Part shown: one piece after another, positions 35,301 through 46,210 of the stretch
How positions within the stretch are numbered: the stretch's first letter is position 1
Layout of the letters: each line of letters begins with the position of its first letter
Notes under the pieces: model-generated
The model's input: the letters and a program-made list of their open reading frames with translations, nothing else
What the model was told of the DNA's origin: nothing
Database searches by the model: none
Made by a program: the position numbers and the translations under genes
Source of the DNA: Bedellia somnulentella
Taxonomy: Eukaryota; Arthropoda; Insecta; Lepidoptera; Bedelliidae
DNA: 64,000 nucleotides
Assembly: GCA_963576735.1 (NCBI GenBank)
Contig: OY755184.1
Span: 7,750,001-7,814,000, forward strand
Reading direction: 5' to 3'

Positions 35301-35902
35301 ACGGTACCACAGACATCTGTCGAGCATGTGGCCGTCCCGGAGAGTCACTTAGGCATGTTATTTCTGGTTGTTCGGCTCTTGCTAACACTGAGTACTTGCA
35401 CAGACACAACCAAGCAGCCAAAATCCTGCATCAGGAGCTCGCTCTAAAATACGGACTCTTGCAACAGAGGCTGCCGTATTACAAGTATCTGCCGGAGCCA
35501 ATCCTAGAAAACAACCGTGCCAAAATCTATTGGGACCGATCCGTTATCACGGACAGGACTATTCAAGCGAATAAGCCTGATATCGTGGTATGGGATCGGT
35601 CGCAGTCGAGGGTATTTCTAGTGGATGTCACTATCCCTCATGACGAGGGTCTCGTGAAAGCCGACACCGAGAAGCGTCGGAAACATCTCGATCTGGCTCA
35701 CGAGATCACCGACATGTGGGGTGTGACTTCGACAGAAATAATCCCAATTGTTTTGTCCGCGAACGGGTTAATTCCAACCAGCCTCGCGACCAACTTGAGG
35801 CGGTTGGATTTCTGTGGCGTGTCGGTTCCAGCACAGATGCAGAAAGCGGTGCTGCTCGATACGGCTCGGATTGTCCGTCGGTTCTTGAACCTGACTCCCT
35901 GA
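32342..35902 (+). pseudogene. Dong/R4-type LINE polyprotein (RT plus restriction-like endonuclease), one internal stop
   Basis: A single frame of 1186 codons interrupted only by TGA at 33422-33424, inside KRIR-stop-YSERVKRYQQN; CGA (Arg) is the likely ancestral codon. The N-terminal 360 codons are Arg/Pro-rich with no clear zinc finger. The RT region shows WKSPGPDGLHHYW, QYRPITCLCTIYK, GWIDYRKAFDSVPHSWL, GIFQGDCLSPVWFCLALNPL and HLLYMDDLKLY. A C-x2-C-x8-H-x4-C cluster follows (CRACGRPGESLRHVISGC), then the endonuclease KPDIVVWD..VFLVDVTIP (PD-x14-D) and EKRRKH. A C-terminal restriction-like endonuclease with a single ORF is the R2/R4 architecture. The box wording and the (TAA)n 3' end point to Dong/R4. 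Much more GC-rich than its neighbours. A second Met at 33467 could start a protein of 811 aa. Confidence 0.92.
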
Positions 35903-36030
35903 CCCCGACCGACTGTGCTCTTGTCGGGGAGTACCGCCTCTCCCATTTAAAATTCTAATTTTCTGTTTCGGCCATGGGAGAGGCGAGAAGCTAAAAGTGC
36001 TCCCGAAAATAATAATAATAATAATAAACA
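35903..36030 (+). mobile_element. Dong/R4-type 3' UTR and (TAA)n end
   Basis: A short 3' UTR (GGCCATGGGAGAGGCGAGAAG) ends at (AAT)n, 36006-36027. Dong of Bombyx is known to insert into TAA repeats, so this tract may be the target site. Confidence 0.7.
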
Positions 36031-36262
36031 CTTTATTGCATACAAAAACACAACACACAAACAGTATTTAAAAAATTACAGAACAGTAAATGTACACAAA
36101 GGCGGACTTATCGCGTGAGCCTACCCTATATAGGTTGATTTGGTCATAGTCATTGGTAACGTTCATACAATTTAAATTGTGAGTAAACCCCCAGAGATCG
36201 AATCCGAGACCTCCATAGTTGAAGCCAAGCGTTTATTCGCGAGACCACGGAGGCAGTCAAAT
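36031..36262 (-). mobile_element. SINE-C copy with tRNA-like head
   Basis: The minus strand reads TGCCTCCGTGGTCTCGCGAA, then GGAGGTCTCGGATTCGATCTC (B box). The plus strand contains CCCTATATAGGTTGATTTGG as at 7672. Confidence 0.7.
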
Positions 36263-38130
36263 TATTACTTAAACCATTAATATTATTTTATAATATCTTC
36301 GATCTAAATGTTGGCAAATGACAGATTTTTTGGTCATCACTTTAAAACGAGTGTTTAGTCAAGAAGTATTGGTGTTTAAGGAATTAACACAAGCTATTTA
36401 ATTTACTCCAAAACTCTTGAATAGGCATTCCACGGCCCGTGTCGCATTTAAGAGAGCGGACTTAACATGGATTTAGCGACTGTAATAGAACATCCAAACG
36501 AAATAATTCATACGAATGAATCAAAATTGCAATCTCTCTGTAACTTAAACAAACACAATTAGTAAAACCGCTTCAAAGAAAATTATATAGCGTAAAATAT
36601 TATAAACAGCACCAAAAGTGCTAAAATAAAGTGTTGTTTCTTGTTTAGAATTAGTTATCGAAGTTATAAAATCACAAGCCATGCGTGTAGGTATTATTGT
36701 TGCGTGAAATTACTTATAGTTTTGAGCTCTAAAATAAAAAGAAAAGGCATGTATTTAACGCGGCGACAAATTGATACCATTCCGGGTCGTAAAAAAACTG
36801 AAAATGGATAGTAAATAATCTACTTTGGCGACTAATTAGAGGTAGCATCTTAACTAGAAAGCGGCGGCTTTTTAATGAGTTTTGAGGTTTTATTTAAATT
36901 TTATCTGGCAGTGATTTTCTTTTGTGGCAATTGATTTTCTTCTAAGGCGACAAACTATTGGCGGATAAAAAAGTTAAAATAGGCTTTCATAAATTCTAAA
37001 ATGGGGTTGTGTATAAACATTACCAAGGTCTGAAATAAATACAAACAAGATCTTAAAAAAAAACACTTTTGGCTACATTTGTAGGGATCTAAATTAACCA
37101 AATTGTGACATGCTATAAAACTATTATTGGTCTATTTTATTAACATTCCCTCTTTTAAATGAACCTACACCTACACAACTTAACCTGACCTAACAGCGTG
37201 TCGACGTCACCCCGCTTCGCGGGGTGCCTATTTCCGCTCTTAGGGACACAAGCTAACCCTAACCTAACCTAGCACAAATACATTTGTGGTGATTAATTGT
37301 TTTTTAATGCGGGGGGCTTCGCCCCCCCTTCCCCCTCTGTTTTCTTACCCTAACTTAATTGCATCTGCCCATTAGGGTGGGAGAAGCAACTCTTAACCTA
37401 ACCTATTTTTTTTTATTTTTATTAATTTTTACTTCAATACACATAATATGTAATTTACTTAATATAATAGTCACAAAAATAAAAAAGCCAGCGAGCGCAT
37501 TTGCCGCCTTTCCAAGAATTTACGAATCTGCAAACAATATTCTAATATCCAAATACATTATTATAACACCCATTTTCAGTTTTAAAGCTACCTAAAAATC
37601 GCTGCCAGTGTGTATTTTTATAATGAAATCCAATAGTTGCCAGTGAAGAATGTATGATATCCCCTCGGAAAAATTAGTCGCCACATTAGGTTTTATAATA
37701 CCTTAACCAGTTTTTCACTGATCCCGCTTGATATATTTGATACCTTACAGTAGCCGCCGTTTTTTTAGTTTTTTGATCCTAGCATTTTGTTGCTTGTATA
37801 GTTTAATAGTTGCTAAGATATTTAATCACTGCAAAGTTAGTTTTTTTGTGACTTAATAGAAAGTTGCCTAAAAAGGATTTTAGATGCCGTGTTAAATATT
37901 TGCCAAAAGAAAATGCGAAATTCTTGCGCACAGAACCTATGATTTATGTCTAAGACTTCATATCATCTTGGTATCTTATCTGAAAAAATGTGCAAAGAAA
38001 ATAATTAAACATAATATATGTAATATAAACCAATATTCGTATGGAATATGAATATCGAACAGCTTTTCTCAGTAAGTTTTTTCTGTTTTGATTTTCCCTT
38101 TATGGGGCGCACAAATCTTTATATACACCT
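36263..38130. other. Unassigned repeat-like DNA with GC hairpins and TTAGG-like words
   Basis: CTTTGGCGACTAATTAG (36822) and AATTAGTCGCCACATTAG (37672) face each other, as do AAGCGGCGGCTTTTTAA (36860) and AGTAGCCGCCGTTTTTTTAG (37750). This suggests the ends of a roughly 1-kb element. Between them are CTAACCCTAACCTAACCTAG (37253), and two hairpins at 37208-37226 and 37311-37327. No coding motif. Confidence 0.45.
37208..37327. repeat. Two C-TTC-G loop hairpins
   Basis: CACCCCGC-TTC-GCGGGGTG (37208-37226) and GGGGGGC-TTC-GCCCCCC (37311-37327) are perfect stems with the same loop in an AT-rich setting. Confidence 0.7.
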
Positions 38131-38279
38131 CAGCTCTATCTATCTATCTATCTATCTATTCTATACTATAATAAGACTGTAACGAGGTCAAAACTGTACA
38201 TTGAAGAAAAAAATATAAAAACCGGTGGAATATGTTTTATTTTCGATACTGAAGCCAAATTTGCTATTTTTGAAAAAAA

Positions 38280-38310
<31 letters not shown>

Positions 38311-38640
38311 ATGTCCGTTCATCACGTTAATTCTACCGGACCGATCTTGATCAAATTTGGCATGAATATAGGTTATACACCTGGCCAACGTAAAGGATAT
38401 AATTTATCCTGGATTTCGCAAGGGTTCCCACAGGAGCATAAAAAAACATAACTTTTATATGGTTCCCCATATTTACACGATTAATTTTTTCATCGACCGA
38501 CTTTATCGGACTCTTCATTAATAGTCTTTTGGAAAAAATAAGGGTTTCATCCATTTTCATCAAAATAATTGTCCCTTTAATTGTTTGTCAATAGTATGAC
38601 TACTAGATATATACAATATCACAAATTTGAGACTTACACT
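38131..38640. repeat. CTAT and GTCT microsatellites in a dispersed repeat
   Basis: (CTAT)n at 38134-38158 and (GTCT)n at 38281-38310, followed by TTCTACCGGACCGATCTTGA and CAAATTTGGCATGAATATAGG. This is the wording of a very common moth repeat (consensus: accGAtcttgatcAAATTTGGca). No ORF. Confidence 0.7.
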
Positions 38641-38642
38641 TA

Positions 38643-38718
38643 TGTCTGCGTGGCGTAGCGGTATACCGTTTGGTTAACACTCAGTACGAAAGACACAGGT
38701 TCGAATCCCGTGTGGTCA
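38643..38718 (+). ncRNA. tRNA-like sequence (SINE head or tRNA pseudogene)
   Basis: A box TGGCGTAGCGGTATA near 38651 and B box GGTTCGAATCC near 38699, with an ACACAGG-TTCGAAT-CCCGTGT T-arm. CTTTTTG follows as a possible Pol III stop. I could not fold a convincing anticodon arm. Confidence 0.5.
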
Positions 38719-39329
38719 AAGTCTTTTTGCGTATTTTTTTTTGCTTTTGTGTTAGGTTAGAATAATAGGATGCACTAATCCTTCTTTTTCACATTCAACT
38801 ATGCGAATATGTATGAATAAAGATAATTGAAAGCATATTGTATGAATTTTGCGTATTCATTTGGTAGGTTTGAGAATATGTTTATAACTTTTGTTTATTT
38901 AACTATTTTTAACTAATATTCTCATAGATATATTATACTTTACTTACGCATAAATTAATATACTGTTTAAGCCTCAGAAGGCATAGTTTGTAGTAAATAT
39001 CTCAATTTTAATTCACTACCGCCATCTATTGGCCGATAATTGCAATCTCTCACACATCACCAACAGTCAGTGTAGGGGGCAGCACCGGGTCGCCAAACTG
39101 CTATCCATACTTACTCAAGATATTTTCATTTTTGAACATAGAAACTTGGTTACAAAATGGTTTTTTTCATATTTCTTATGAACAATTAAAAAGGTTAAAG
39201 AGATTGAAATATATTATATAGATTTTTGATCTATAAATACAATGTATCTATAAATTTGAATTTTGATGCGATTGACTGATATAACAACTACAAAAAGGAA
39301 TGTATGAAATTCATCCATCAATCAATCAT
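38719..39329. other. No recognised feature
   Basis: AT-rich DNA. CCGCCATCTATTGGCCG at 39009 is a word seen in many lepidopteran repeats, but I could not delimit an element. Confidence 0.4.
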
Positions 39330-39440
39330 GAGAATATACTAACGGCTATAAATCCCAAAAAAGGGTAGCCACAGCTCCAGAGATAGTAATTCTTTATCCA
39401 CTTTTGGAAGTTGAATGGGCTCCGTCCAACCGTCCAACTC
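39330..39440 (-). mobile_element. SINE-B 3' fragment
   Basis: ACTAACGGCTATAAATCCC, AAAAGGGTAGCCACAGCTCC and CCACTTTTGGAAGTTGAATG. Confidence 0.75.
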
Positions 39441-39514
39441 TCAATGTTCTTTGTATCTATTACAACGCCCACGGGAATATAAATACAAAAAAACAGAAGT
39501 TAGTATAGTTAGTG

Positions 39515-39600
39515 TTTTGGTATTTTGGATGTAAACTGGATGCAAAAAATGTAGTCCACGCGGACGTAGTCGCGGGCAAAAAGCTAGTTTATAATAATAA
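39515..39600 (-). repeat. Dispersed 'TAGCTTTTTGTCCGCGAC' repeat
   Basis: The plus strand reads ATTTTGGATGTAAACTGGAT, then GTCGCGGGCAAAAAGCTAG, the reverse complement of copies at 55409 and 57868. Confidence 0.75.
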
Positions 39601-40040
39601 CGAGTACAAAATATGTTTATTATTAGTCCATATTAATCAAGACGCACGGCAGTGCGTCAAGCCAAGCCAAGGCGGCGAGCGCGCACCGTATGTGTATATT
39701 ACACGAACCATTTGGAGCGACTTTTTACACCATCATAACTCAAAATCTAATCAACATAAACCAACCAAATTTGGCTCATTTGTTGATATCAAGGATACAA
39801 ACTAGTAGCCCAATTTCCATAAATACATAACAAAGGGTTATTAAGATATAAACGTGACTCACTGACATATAGATCAAAAAGCTAACCCACTTCCAGATAT
39901 CCCAGGAAGTTGAAATTCGGCATCCAGGTCGGTGATCAAATATTAACAAAGGAAAAAATCTGAAAACGGAGAATTTTTAAGATTTTTCAATATTTCCCTC
40001 ACAAGAACATTTTGTTTGGAAATCATAATAAATTCCATGA

Positions 40041-40228
40041 TGTTTACGCCTGATCCGCGTGTATAGGCAATCCGCAGGCGCGGCGGCGCGGAGATCGCTG
40101 GCGGGAAAACGCACTACGCAACCAACCACCGTCGACTTAACATACATATTGTAAATGTAATAACTGTCTTATTTAAAAGTAAATGTTTTATTGGCAAGTC
40201 TTCGTCTTTATTATTCCTTGCCTTAACA
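40041..40228 (+). repeat. TRIM 5' LTR
   Basis: TG..CA bounded, 188 bp, 187/188 identical to the 3' LTR; the difference is GGGAAAACG against GGGAGAACG. Confidence 0.93.
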
Positions 40229-40436
40229 TTTGGCGACCGTGACAGGACAACCTGCCTCCACTTCAATGGCGCCTTGGACGTGTGTCACGCCTCTATCCAG
40301 GAGCGGACGGTGTTAGCCGGGTTGCTGATATAACCACATCAAAAGGGGTCTTACGTAGAGCAGTAAATAGGCTTTGTTTACTACCCCACGCGAATATTAA
40401 AAGCTAACTACATCAAGCTTTCAACGTCCCGGAGGA

Positions 40437-40624
40437 TGTTTACGCCTGATCCGCGTGTATAGGCAATCCGCAGGCGCGGCGGCGCGGAGATCGCTGGCGG
40501 GAGAACGCACTACGCAACCAACCACCGTCGACTTAACATACATATTGTAAATGTAATAACTGTCTTATTTAAAAGTAAATGTTTTATTGGCAAGTCTTCG
40601 TCTTTATTATTCCTTGCCTTAACA
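40437..40624 (+). repeat. TRIM 3' LTR
   Basis: Preceded by the polypurine tract and followed by the CATGA target duplication. Confidence 0.93.
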
Positions 40625-40629
40625 CATGA

Positions 40630-41099
40630 TGAAATGTTGTTAACGCTAATATAAAACTCCGTTCTGAATAGGTTTAGGTATGCTATGCATACTTACTTGA
40701 TCATTCATTAAACTTCGACGCTAAAGTTATTTGCAATTACAAAACTCAAACTATGAGTATAGGTACTAACTGTACTAGCACAGCCCGGTTGGTTGCGAAC
40801 AATAGCAATACATTTCTTCAATATATAAAAACTGAGATTCGATTCCTGTCGTACTAATTAATAGGTATCATAACACCTAGTACCTATCTCATGTCAGCAG
40901 AACGGCGACCACTGTATGAGTCATACAGTATGAGTATGACACAACATCGGATAGCGTTTTCATAATACATAGATACCTACTAATCATTAAACCTACGGAA
41001 ATTAAATAAAATGATTTGATTTTGTGTAATGTCAGCGCTCATAATCATATTTAATAACATAATACTATTTATGATTGTAATAATGATAATTACATACAT
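40630..41099. other. No recognised feature
   Basis: AT-rich DNA with no coding or repeat signal. Confidence 0.4.
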
Positions 41100-41330
41100 G
41101 AAATAACATAAACTAACTTAGTCGCTACCACGTCGCTACAAGCGTGGGGCCACAGGAGATCACAGGGCAAGACGCGCGGGGTGAGGGGCAGGGGCGGGGC
41201 ATGACGGGATCTGCGAACGTACCAAAGCGAGCGCCAGCCGCGCTCATACGCGCGAGCGACCCCATGCTGCTGTTCGGTTGTCTAGCGAAATCCCGCCTAT
41301 AAGGTTGAGTTTTATGCTTCGTCGTCGTAT
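41100..41330 (+). promoter_or_regulatory. GC-rich island with possible TATA-type promoter
   Basis: GGGGCAGGGGCGGGGC (41186) and ACGCGCGAGCGACCCC in otherwise AT-rich DNA, then CCTATAAGG at 41297 with GTCGTCGTATG about 27 nt further on. No ORF follows in this window before the MITE at 41530, so the assignment is speculative. Confidence 0.25.
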
Positions 41331-41529
41331 GAGTTACAGCTGGTAACGGTGTTGTAAATTCTGCTTTTTTTCTAGCTGATTGTTTTTAGATTGGGTTGTT
41401 TGTAGGTTTGTTTCTTTTGCCAAATTCATTGATTTGTTTGATTAAAATAGTAAATAGATAGTAAGGTAGGTATAAAATCAAACGCTGAAAAAAAAATACC
41501 AACTTATTTCTTAACAAAAAGTAATGATA

Positions 41530-41981
41530 TCCCACCAAAAACATTTTAAATGTAAAAAATGTTAGCCAAGCAAATACAATACAAAAATTTATAATATGTT
41601 AACTAAAAGACTTCGCAGACAAAAGGATTGATATCTGAATGGTTGCCAAGCACTGCAGATAATCCTGAAATACAAAGTAGATAACAAGTTAAATTAAAGT
41701 TTTGATTTAATTTGGCTAGTTTTCACCACAAAATCAAATTAAAATGTACCTAGCAGATAAGTTGATTATCATGATAACTCGTATGTGGAAACGAGCCAAG
41801 TTAAATCAACACTTTAATTTAACTTGTTATCTACTTTGTATTTCAGGATTATCTGCAGTGCTTGGCAACCATTCAGATATCAATCCTTTTGTCTGCGAAG
41901 TCTTTTAGTTAACATATTATAAATTTTTGTATTGTATTTGCTTGGCTAACATTTTTTACATTTAAAATGTTTTTGGTGGGA
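41530..41981. mobile_element. Foldback MITE with ~200-bp inverted arms, TA target
   Basis: Left arm 41530-41729 and right arm 41785-41981 are nearly perfect inverted repeats starting TCCCACCAAAAACATTTTAA. The spacer is about 55 bp. TA flanks both ends (41528-41529 and 41982-41983). The TA duplication suggests a Tc1/mariner-type transposase source. No ORF. Confidence 0.92.
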
Positions 41982-41983
41982 TA

Positions 41984-42940
41984 AATATTACACATATAAT
42001 AATATCCGGAAATAAACTCTCATTCATACCAAATTAAAGAAGTTCAATGACTTGCAGCCATTTTTCTTGTGTGAGTAAGAGTATCGCTTAAATTTTAGTT
42101 ATAGGATAGCGGAATGAACATATGAAATTATTATATTGTCCCTGAATCCCGACAAGTGTTAAAATTTTGAGTTAAATCGGTCCGGTTAAAGTAGGTCAAA
42201 ATCGAGTTTAAAAAGAGTCGTTTACATACATACAGCGAAGGAAATACTGGTGAAGCTAATATAAGCGTATTAAAATTCCACTCTGTAGCACGACGCACGA
42301 TACGATTGTTGAATCTAGAATAGGTTATTTTTATGTTTTAAATTACAACTAGTCGTGACCTTGAATCACATCATAGCCCAACTTTAAAATCGATTATATT
42401 TCATATAAAATTACGGCAGCAATGATACAATAACGGTTCTGCAAACTGCATAACTAGTACTAGTACTCCTGCTACGACTTTGAAGATATATCAACCTTTT
42501 TGGCCGATGTTCCATTTTATTGGGTTTATAGACAACATCCATTTAATGTCAAACAAAATATGATCATTAACAAAAGTTTAAAAACGTCATTGAAAAGTTT
42601 TCCAATTATTTTTTTACATGCGAATTTAATCCTTTTTGGGTATCGTTATCTCTTGGTTTTAGATGTAAAGTCGGTTATAATAACAGCTTTAAATTATTAA
42701 TGTGGTTTGTTCTTGGTCGAAGCTAATGGTATGTCCGTGACTAAAACCAGTACATCAATTTTATAGTTCTCCAATAAGCAACAATTATGACAGCCGATGA
42801 ATGTTACTTTATTTTCTTAGCACGAATTATATGGCAAAAAGAAAAGCAGTAAATAAACATTCTGTTCGTTAGTAAATAATTGATTCTCGATCACGAGTGA
42901 GTTACCGTTGTAATTGCAAAGGATACATTGATGTATGATA
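41984..42940. other. Dispersed repeat scraps, no gene
   Basis: TTAAATCGGTCCGGTTAAAGT (42172) is wording typical of moth repeat tails. The 66-codon frame at 42500-42700 shows no motif. Confidence 0.4.
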
Positions 42941-42945
42941 ATCGC

Positions 42946-45545
42946 CTAACAACTCCGTCTTAAAGTTAACTTACACCAGGTACAGAAATTTTTGTAACAA
43001 ATTACTAAAAAAAGTTAAAATTCAGTATGAGAGAAACGAATTACATATGGCAAAACACAACAATAAAAGAATTTGGGACATCATAAGGAGATCAACACAT
43101 ACGACAAATTCTAAGAAGCAAGCTACAGAATTAATTAACAATAGTAACCCGAAAGAATCACTAGACATAATTAATAAGTACTTTGTAGAAGTTGGACCTA
43201 AGCTTGCACAAAACTTGGCATCACACAACACCCGAGAACTTCACAAACCCCCTGACAGACAATTTATCGGCTCTTTTGTTATGTTGGATACAGATGAAGT
43301 TGAGATAGACAATCACATAAAAGGTCTCAGATCACAATGTTCTGTCGGCTGGGATAATATTTCGAATCTCATAATAAAACATTGTAGAAGTTCGCTAGTT
43401 TCCCCACTTACATTTATTTTCAATCAGTGTTTGATGCTTGGCATCTTCCCAAACTTGCTCAAAAAATCCGTAGTTCACCCCATTCACAAAGCTGGAAATA
43501 GAGACTGTATCAACAACTATAGGCCTATATCGATCCTGCCATCCATGTCAAAAATACTAGAACGAATAATCAACTCAAGGTTAGTTGACTATCTGGAATC
43601 AAATAGTCTCATCTCTGATTCTCAGTATGGTTTCAGAAGAGGTAAATCAGCACAGGACGCCGTTCATGATCTTGCGGACCATGTTGTTCACAAACTTGAT
43701 AGTAGTAAGAAGACAATAGGTATTTTTATCGATCTTGCAAAGGCCTTTGACACAGTCTCTATTCCCTTGCTGCTCAGTAAGTTGGAGAGGATAGGTATAA
43801 GAGGAACCCAGTTAGATCTCTTTAAAGACTACTTGACAAATAGGACACAATGCGTCAAAATAAACTGTCTCACAAGCAGTCAGCAACCAGTTTCATATGG
43901 TGTTCCGCAAGGAAGTATTTTAGGGCCTATACTCTTTCTGGTGTATATCAATGACCTTTTATCTACGCGAACTGTTAGAGGCAAATTATTCTGTTACGCC
44001 GATGATACTGCCTTGATCTTTTCTGGAAACACATGGGAAGAGGTATTCAATATCGCACAAGAGGGTTTTGACAAAATCTGTTTCTGGCTCCAAAACAACT
44101 GCCTAACTCATAATGCTGACAAAACAAAATACATAGCTTTCACCATGCGCAATAATGGTCAACCGTCTCAAAACTATAAATTAATTGCTCATAACTGTGA
44201 CATAAAAACTCAACAGCCAAATAATAAATGTTCTTGCGTTGAAATAACCAGGGTTAGCAATAATAAATACCTTGGAGTTGTATTAGATGCCAATCTAAAC
44301 TTTAAGGAGCAAATCCAATTGATTTCTAGTAGGATCCGAAAATTAATATTTATCTTCGTACACCTTAGACACATAGCGGACCCTAAACTATTGAACAGCG
44401 TGTATATCTCATTGTGCCAGTCAATAATTACGTATGGTATTAGTACATGGGGAGGTGTAACAGCAAGCACCTTAATTTCACTGGAAAGATCACAAAGAGC
44501 TATATTGAAGATTTCAAATTTTAAACCTAAATTTTATTCTACGCAAAAATTATACGTTGAGTGTGGTGTTCTTACAGTACGACAGTTATATGTATACAAT
44601 ATCGTGCTAAAAATGCATTCTTCTATTAAATTCGATCCTAACAAATCACTGCAAAGACGCTGTAAAGATGTAATTAACAGAAACTGTACTTTCAAATATG
44701 CTTTCACGCATCAACATTACTGTTTTCTGGGACCGTTTATATATAATAAAATTAACAAACATGTCGACATATATCCCCTTAATCGCTTTGACTGCAAAAA
44801 AACCTTATTTGGATGGTTGCAACGCCTTGACTATGACGAGACTGAATTTCTACTGAAAACTCTCGTGTAGTGTTTTTTCATCAACATTAGTATAATTAGT
44901 CTTAGATTAATATTTTATTAATTTTTTATTATTTTTTTTTTGGATTATAAATGTATAATTTTATTGATTTCTAAATTGTTTAAAACTTATTTTATTTTGT
45001 TTGTATTAATCTAAGATTTTAGACTCAACATACCACACACACACACACACACACACACACCCTCTCTATTTACACACACTCGCTCATACATTTACACAAA
45101 GAGAGGATCACAATAACCGTAATCACACATTAATAGATGGTTCATTTTATAATTATTTTTGGTTTTCTTTTTTCTTGATATTTAAGTTCTTACACAAATA
45201 TTTGTCTAAATTTTGCCTGTAAATTTTTATTCGGATTCTTTTTATTATTATAATTTTGAAAATTATTAGTTTGTAAGTTAAATTATCTTAAATAATTTTT
45301 GTATTATTATTTTATTGTATTTGTATTATTATTTTATTGCTTTTTTAGAGATTTTATCATAAATCTTTTATATTTTAATTCTTTATGTAAAAAATATTTA
45401 CCTTAAATTTTAATGGAAACCAGAAACGAAAGCTGCAACCTGAGATACAGGCGATGAGCCTAGTTCAGGTGCAGTAGACCATAATTGAAAACTGATGTAC
45501 CTTTTTTCTGAATAAAGAATTTTTAATTTTTTAATTTTTAATAAT
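42946..45545 (+). mobile_element. Jockey/CR1-like LINE, 5'-truncated, with intact RT ORF
   Basis: Coding sequence is open from just after a TAA near 42941 (NSVLKLTYTRYRNFCNK) through the ATG at 43047 to the stop at 44870. A 675-bp 3' UTR follows, containing (CA)n at 45034-45060 and AATAAAG at about 45513, ending in an A/T tail near 45545. No 5' ORF or endonuclease is present, which is the usual 5' truncation. Confidence 0.93.
43047..44870 (+). CDS. LINE reverse transcriptase, uninterrupted
   Basis: A 607-aa open frame with every RT box in place: NYRPISILPSMSKILERI (about residue 160), DSQYGFRRGKSAQDAV (190), GIFIDLAKAFDTV (227, first catalytic Asp), SYGVPQGSILGPILFLVYIN (285) and LFCYADDTALIF (320, catalytic YADD). 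The long C-terminal region contains KYLGVVLDANLNFKEQI and ITYGISTWGG, as in jockey/CR1 LINEs. The real ORF extends upstream; the Met chosen is only the first in the surviving frame. The enzyme could be catalytically competent, but the element lacks its endonuclease part and is dead on arrival. Confidence 0.95.
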   Translation: MAKHNNKRIWDIIRRSTHTTNSKKQATELINNSNPKESLDIINKYFVEVGPKLAQNLASHNTRELHKPPDRQFIGSFVMLDTDEVEIDNHIKGLRSQCSVGWDNISNLIIKHCRSSLVSPLTFIFNQCLMLGIFPNLLKKSVVHPIHKAGNRDCINNYRPISILPSMSKILERIINSRLVDYLESNSLISDSQYGFRRGKSAQDAVHDLADHVVHKLDSSKKTIGIFIDLAKAFDTVSIPLLLSKLERIGIRGTQLDLFKDYLTNRTQCVKINCLTSSQQPVSYGVPQGSILGPILFLVYINDLLSTRTVRGKLFCYADDTALIFSGNTWEEVFNIAQEGFDKICFWLQNNCLTHNADKTKYIAFTMRNNGQPSQNYKLIAHNCDIKTQQPNNKCSCVEITRVSNNKYLGVVLDANLNFKEQIQLISSRIRKLIFIFVHLRHIADPKLLNSVYISLCQSIITYGISTWGGVTASTLISLERSQRAILKISNFKPKFYSTQKLYVECGVLTVRQLYVYNIVLKMHSSIKFDPNKSLQRRCKDVINRNCTFKYAFTHQHYCFLGPFIYNKINKHVDIYPLNRFDCKKTLFGWLQRLDYDETEFLLKTLV

Positions 45546-46210
45546 AATTACTTCACGTTTTCAATGAAAAAATATATATATGATGTTTTTAAGGGTTCCG
45601 TACAAAAAGGTAAAAGGGACTCTATTAAAGAAAGAGAAAGAGAGGAAAGACTTCCCCGTCTGTCTGTCTGTCTCCACTGTATCTCATGATAAATATAAAT
45701 AATATAATAATAATATATAAATGATGAATTTCTGTTGCCGCTATAACAACAAATACTAAAAAGTAAAAAAAAAAAATTAAGGTGGGTCTTCATACAATAA
45801 ACGAGCATTTTTCGTATTTTTTGCTAAATATTAAAAACGGTAATAAGGAGACGCTTCAAATTTTCACAGAATATTTACTTGTATATCTGTTTCAAAACAA
45901 ATAATTAAATAACAGTAAAGTAACTAACAAAGGAGGGCTCCCAAACAAAAATGTAATTTTCTATTATAGATAGATAGTACGGAGACCTTCGTGCGTGAGT
46001 AATCAATAATCCACTAATTTACTTTTGTAATAAATATCGTATATTTTATCGAAGTTTTAATGCTAAGCTCCAAAACAACACCTTCCTGCAGTAGAGGTAA
46101 CCCTTTACACTGTAAAGTTTACAGGAAGAAAACTGAGAGTGGGAGTAAGTTCTAAATCATGCTGTATAAGTATTTAAATATATCAATTATTTATTACAAA
46201 ACGTTGAGTC
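45546..46210. other. No recognised gene
   Basis: AT-rich, with a short GTCTGTCTGTCTGTCTC tract at 45658 as in the dispersed repeat at 38281. No ORF with motif. Confidence 0.4.

Larger units (their letters stand above)
40041..40624 (+). mobile_element. TRIM: miniature LTR retrotransposon, intact and young
   Basis: Two 188-bp direct repeats (40041-40228 and 40437-40624) start TGTTTACGCCTGATCC and end CCTTGCCTTAACA, and differ at one base. A 208-bp internal region starts two bases before the primer site TGGCGACCGTGACAGGA and ends with purine-rich CCCGGAGGA as polypurine tract. The direct repeat CATGA flanks the element on both sides (40036-40040 and 40625-40629). No gag or pol can be encoded, so it relies on another retrotransposon, probably of the gypsy/mag type judging by the primer site. 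Orientation plus, from primer site and PPT order. Confidence 0.95.

Noticed and set aside
37247..37400. Telomeric TTAGG array
   Set aside because: Only a few CCTAA words with irregular spacing. Too short and degenerate to be a telomere or a clear interstitial array.
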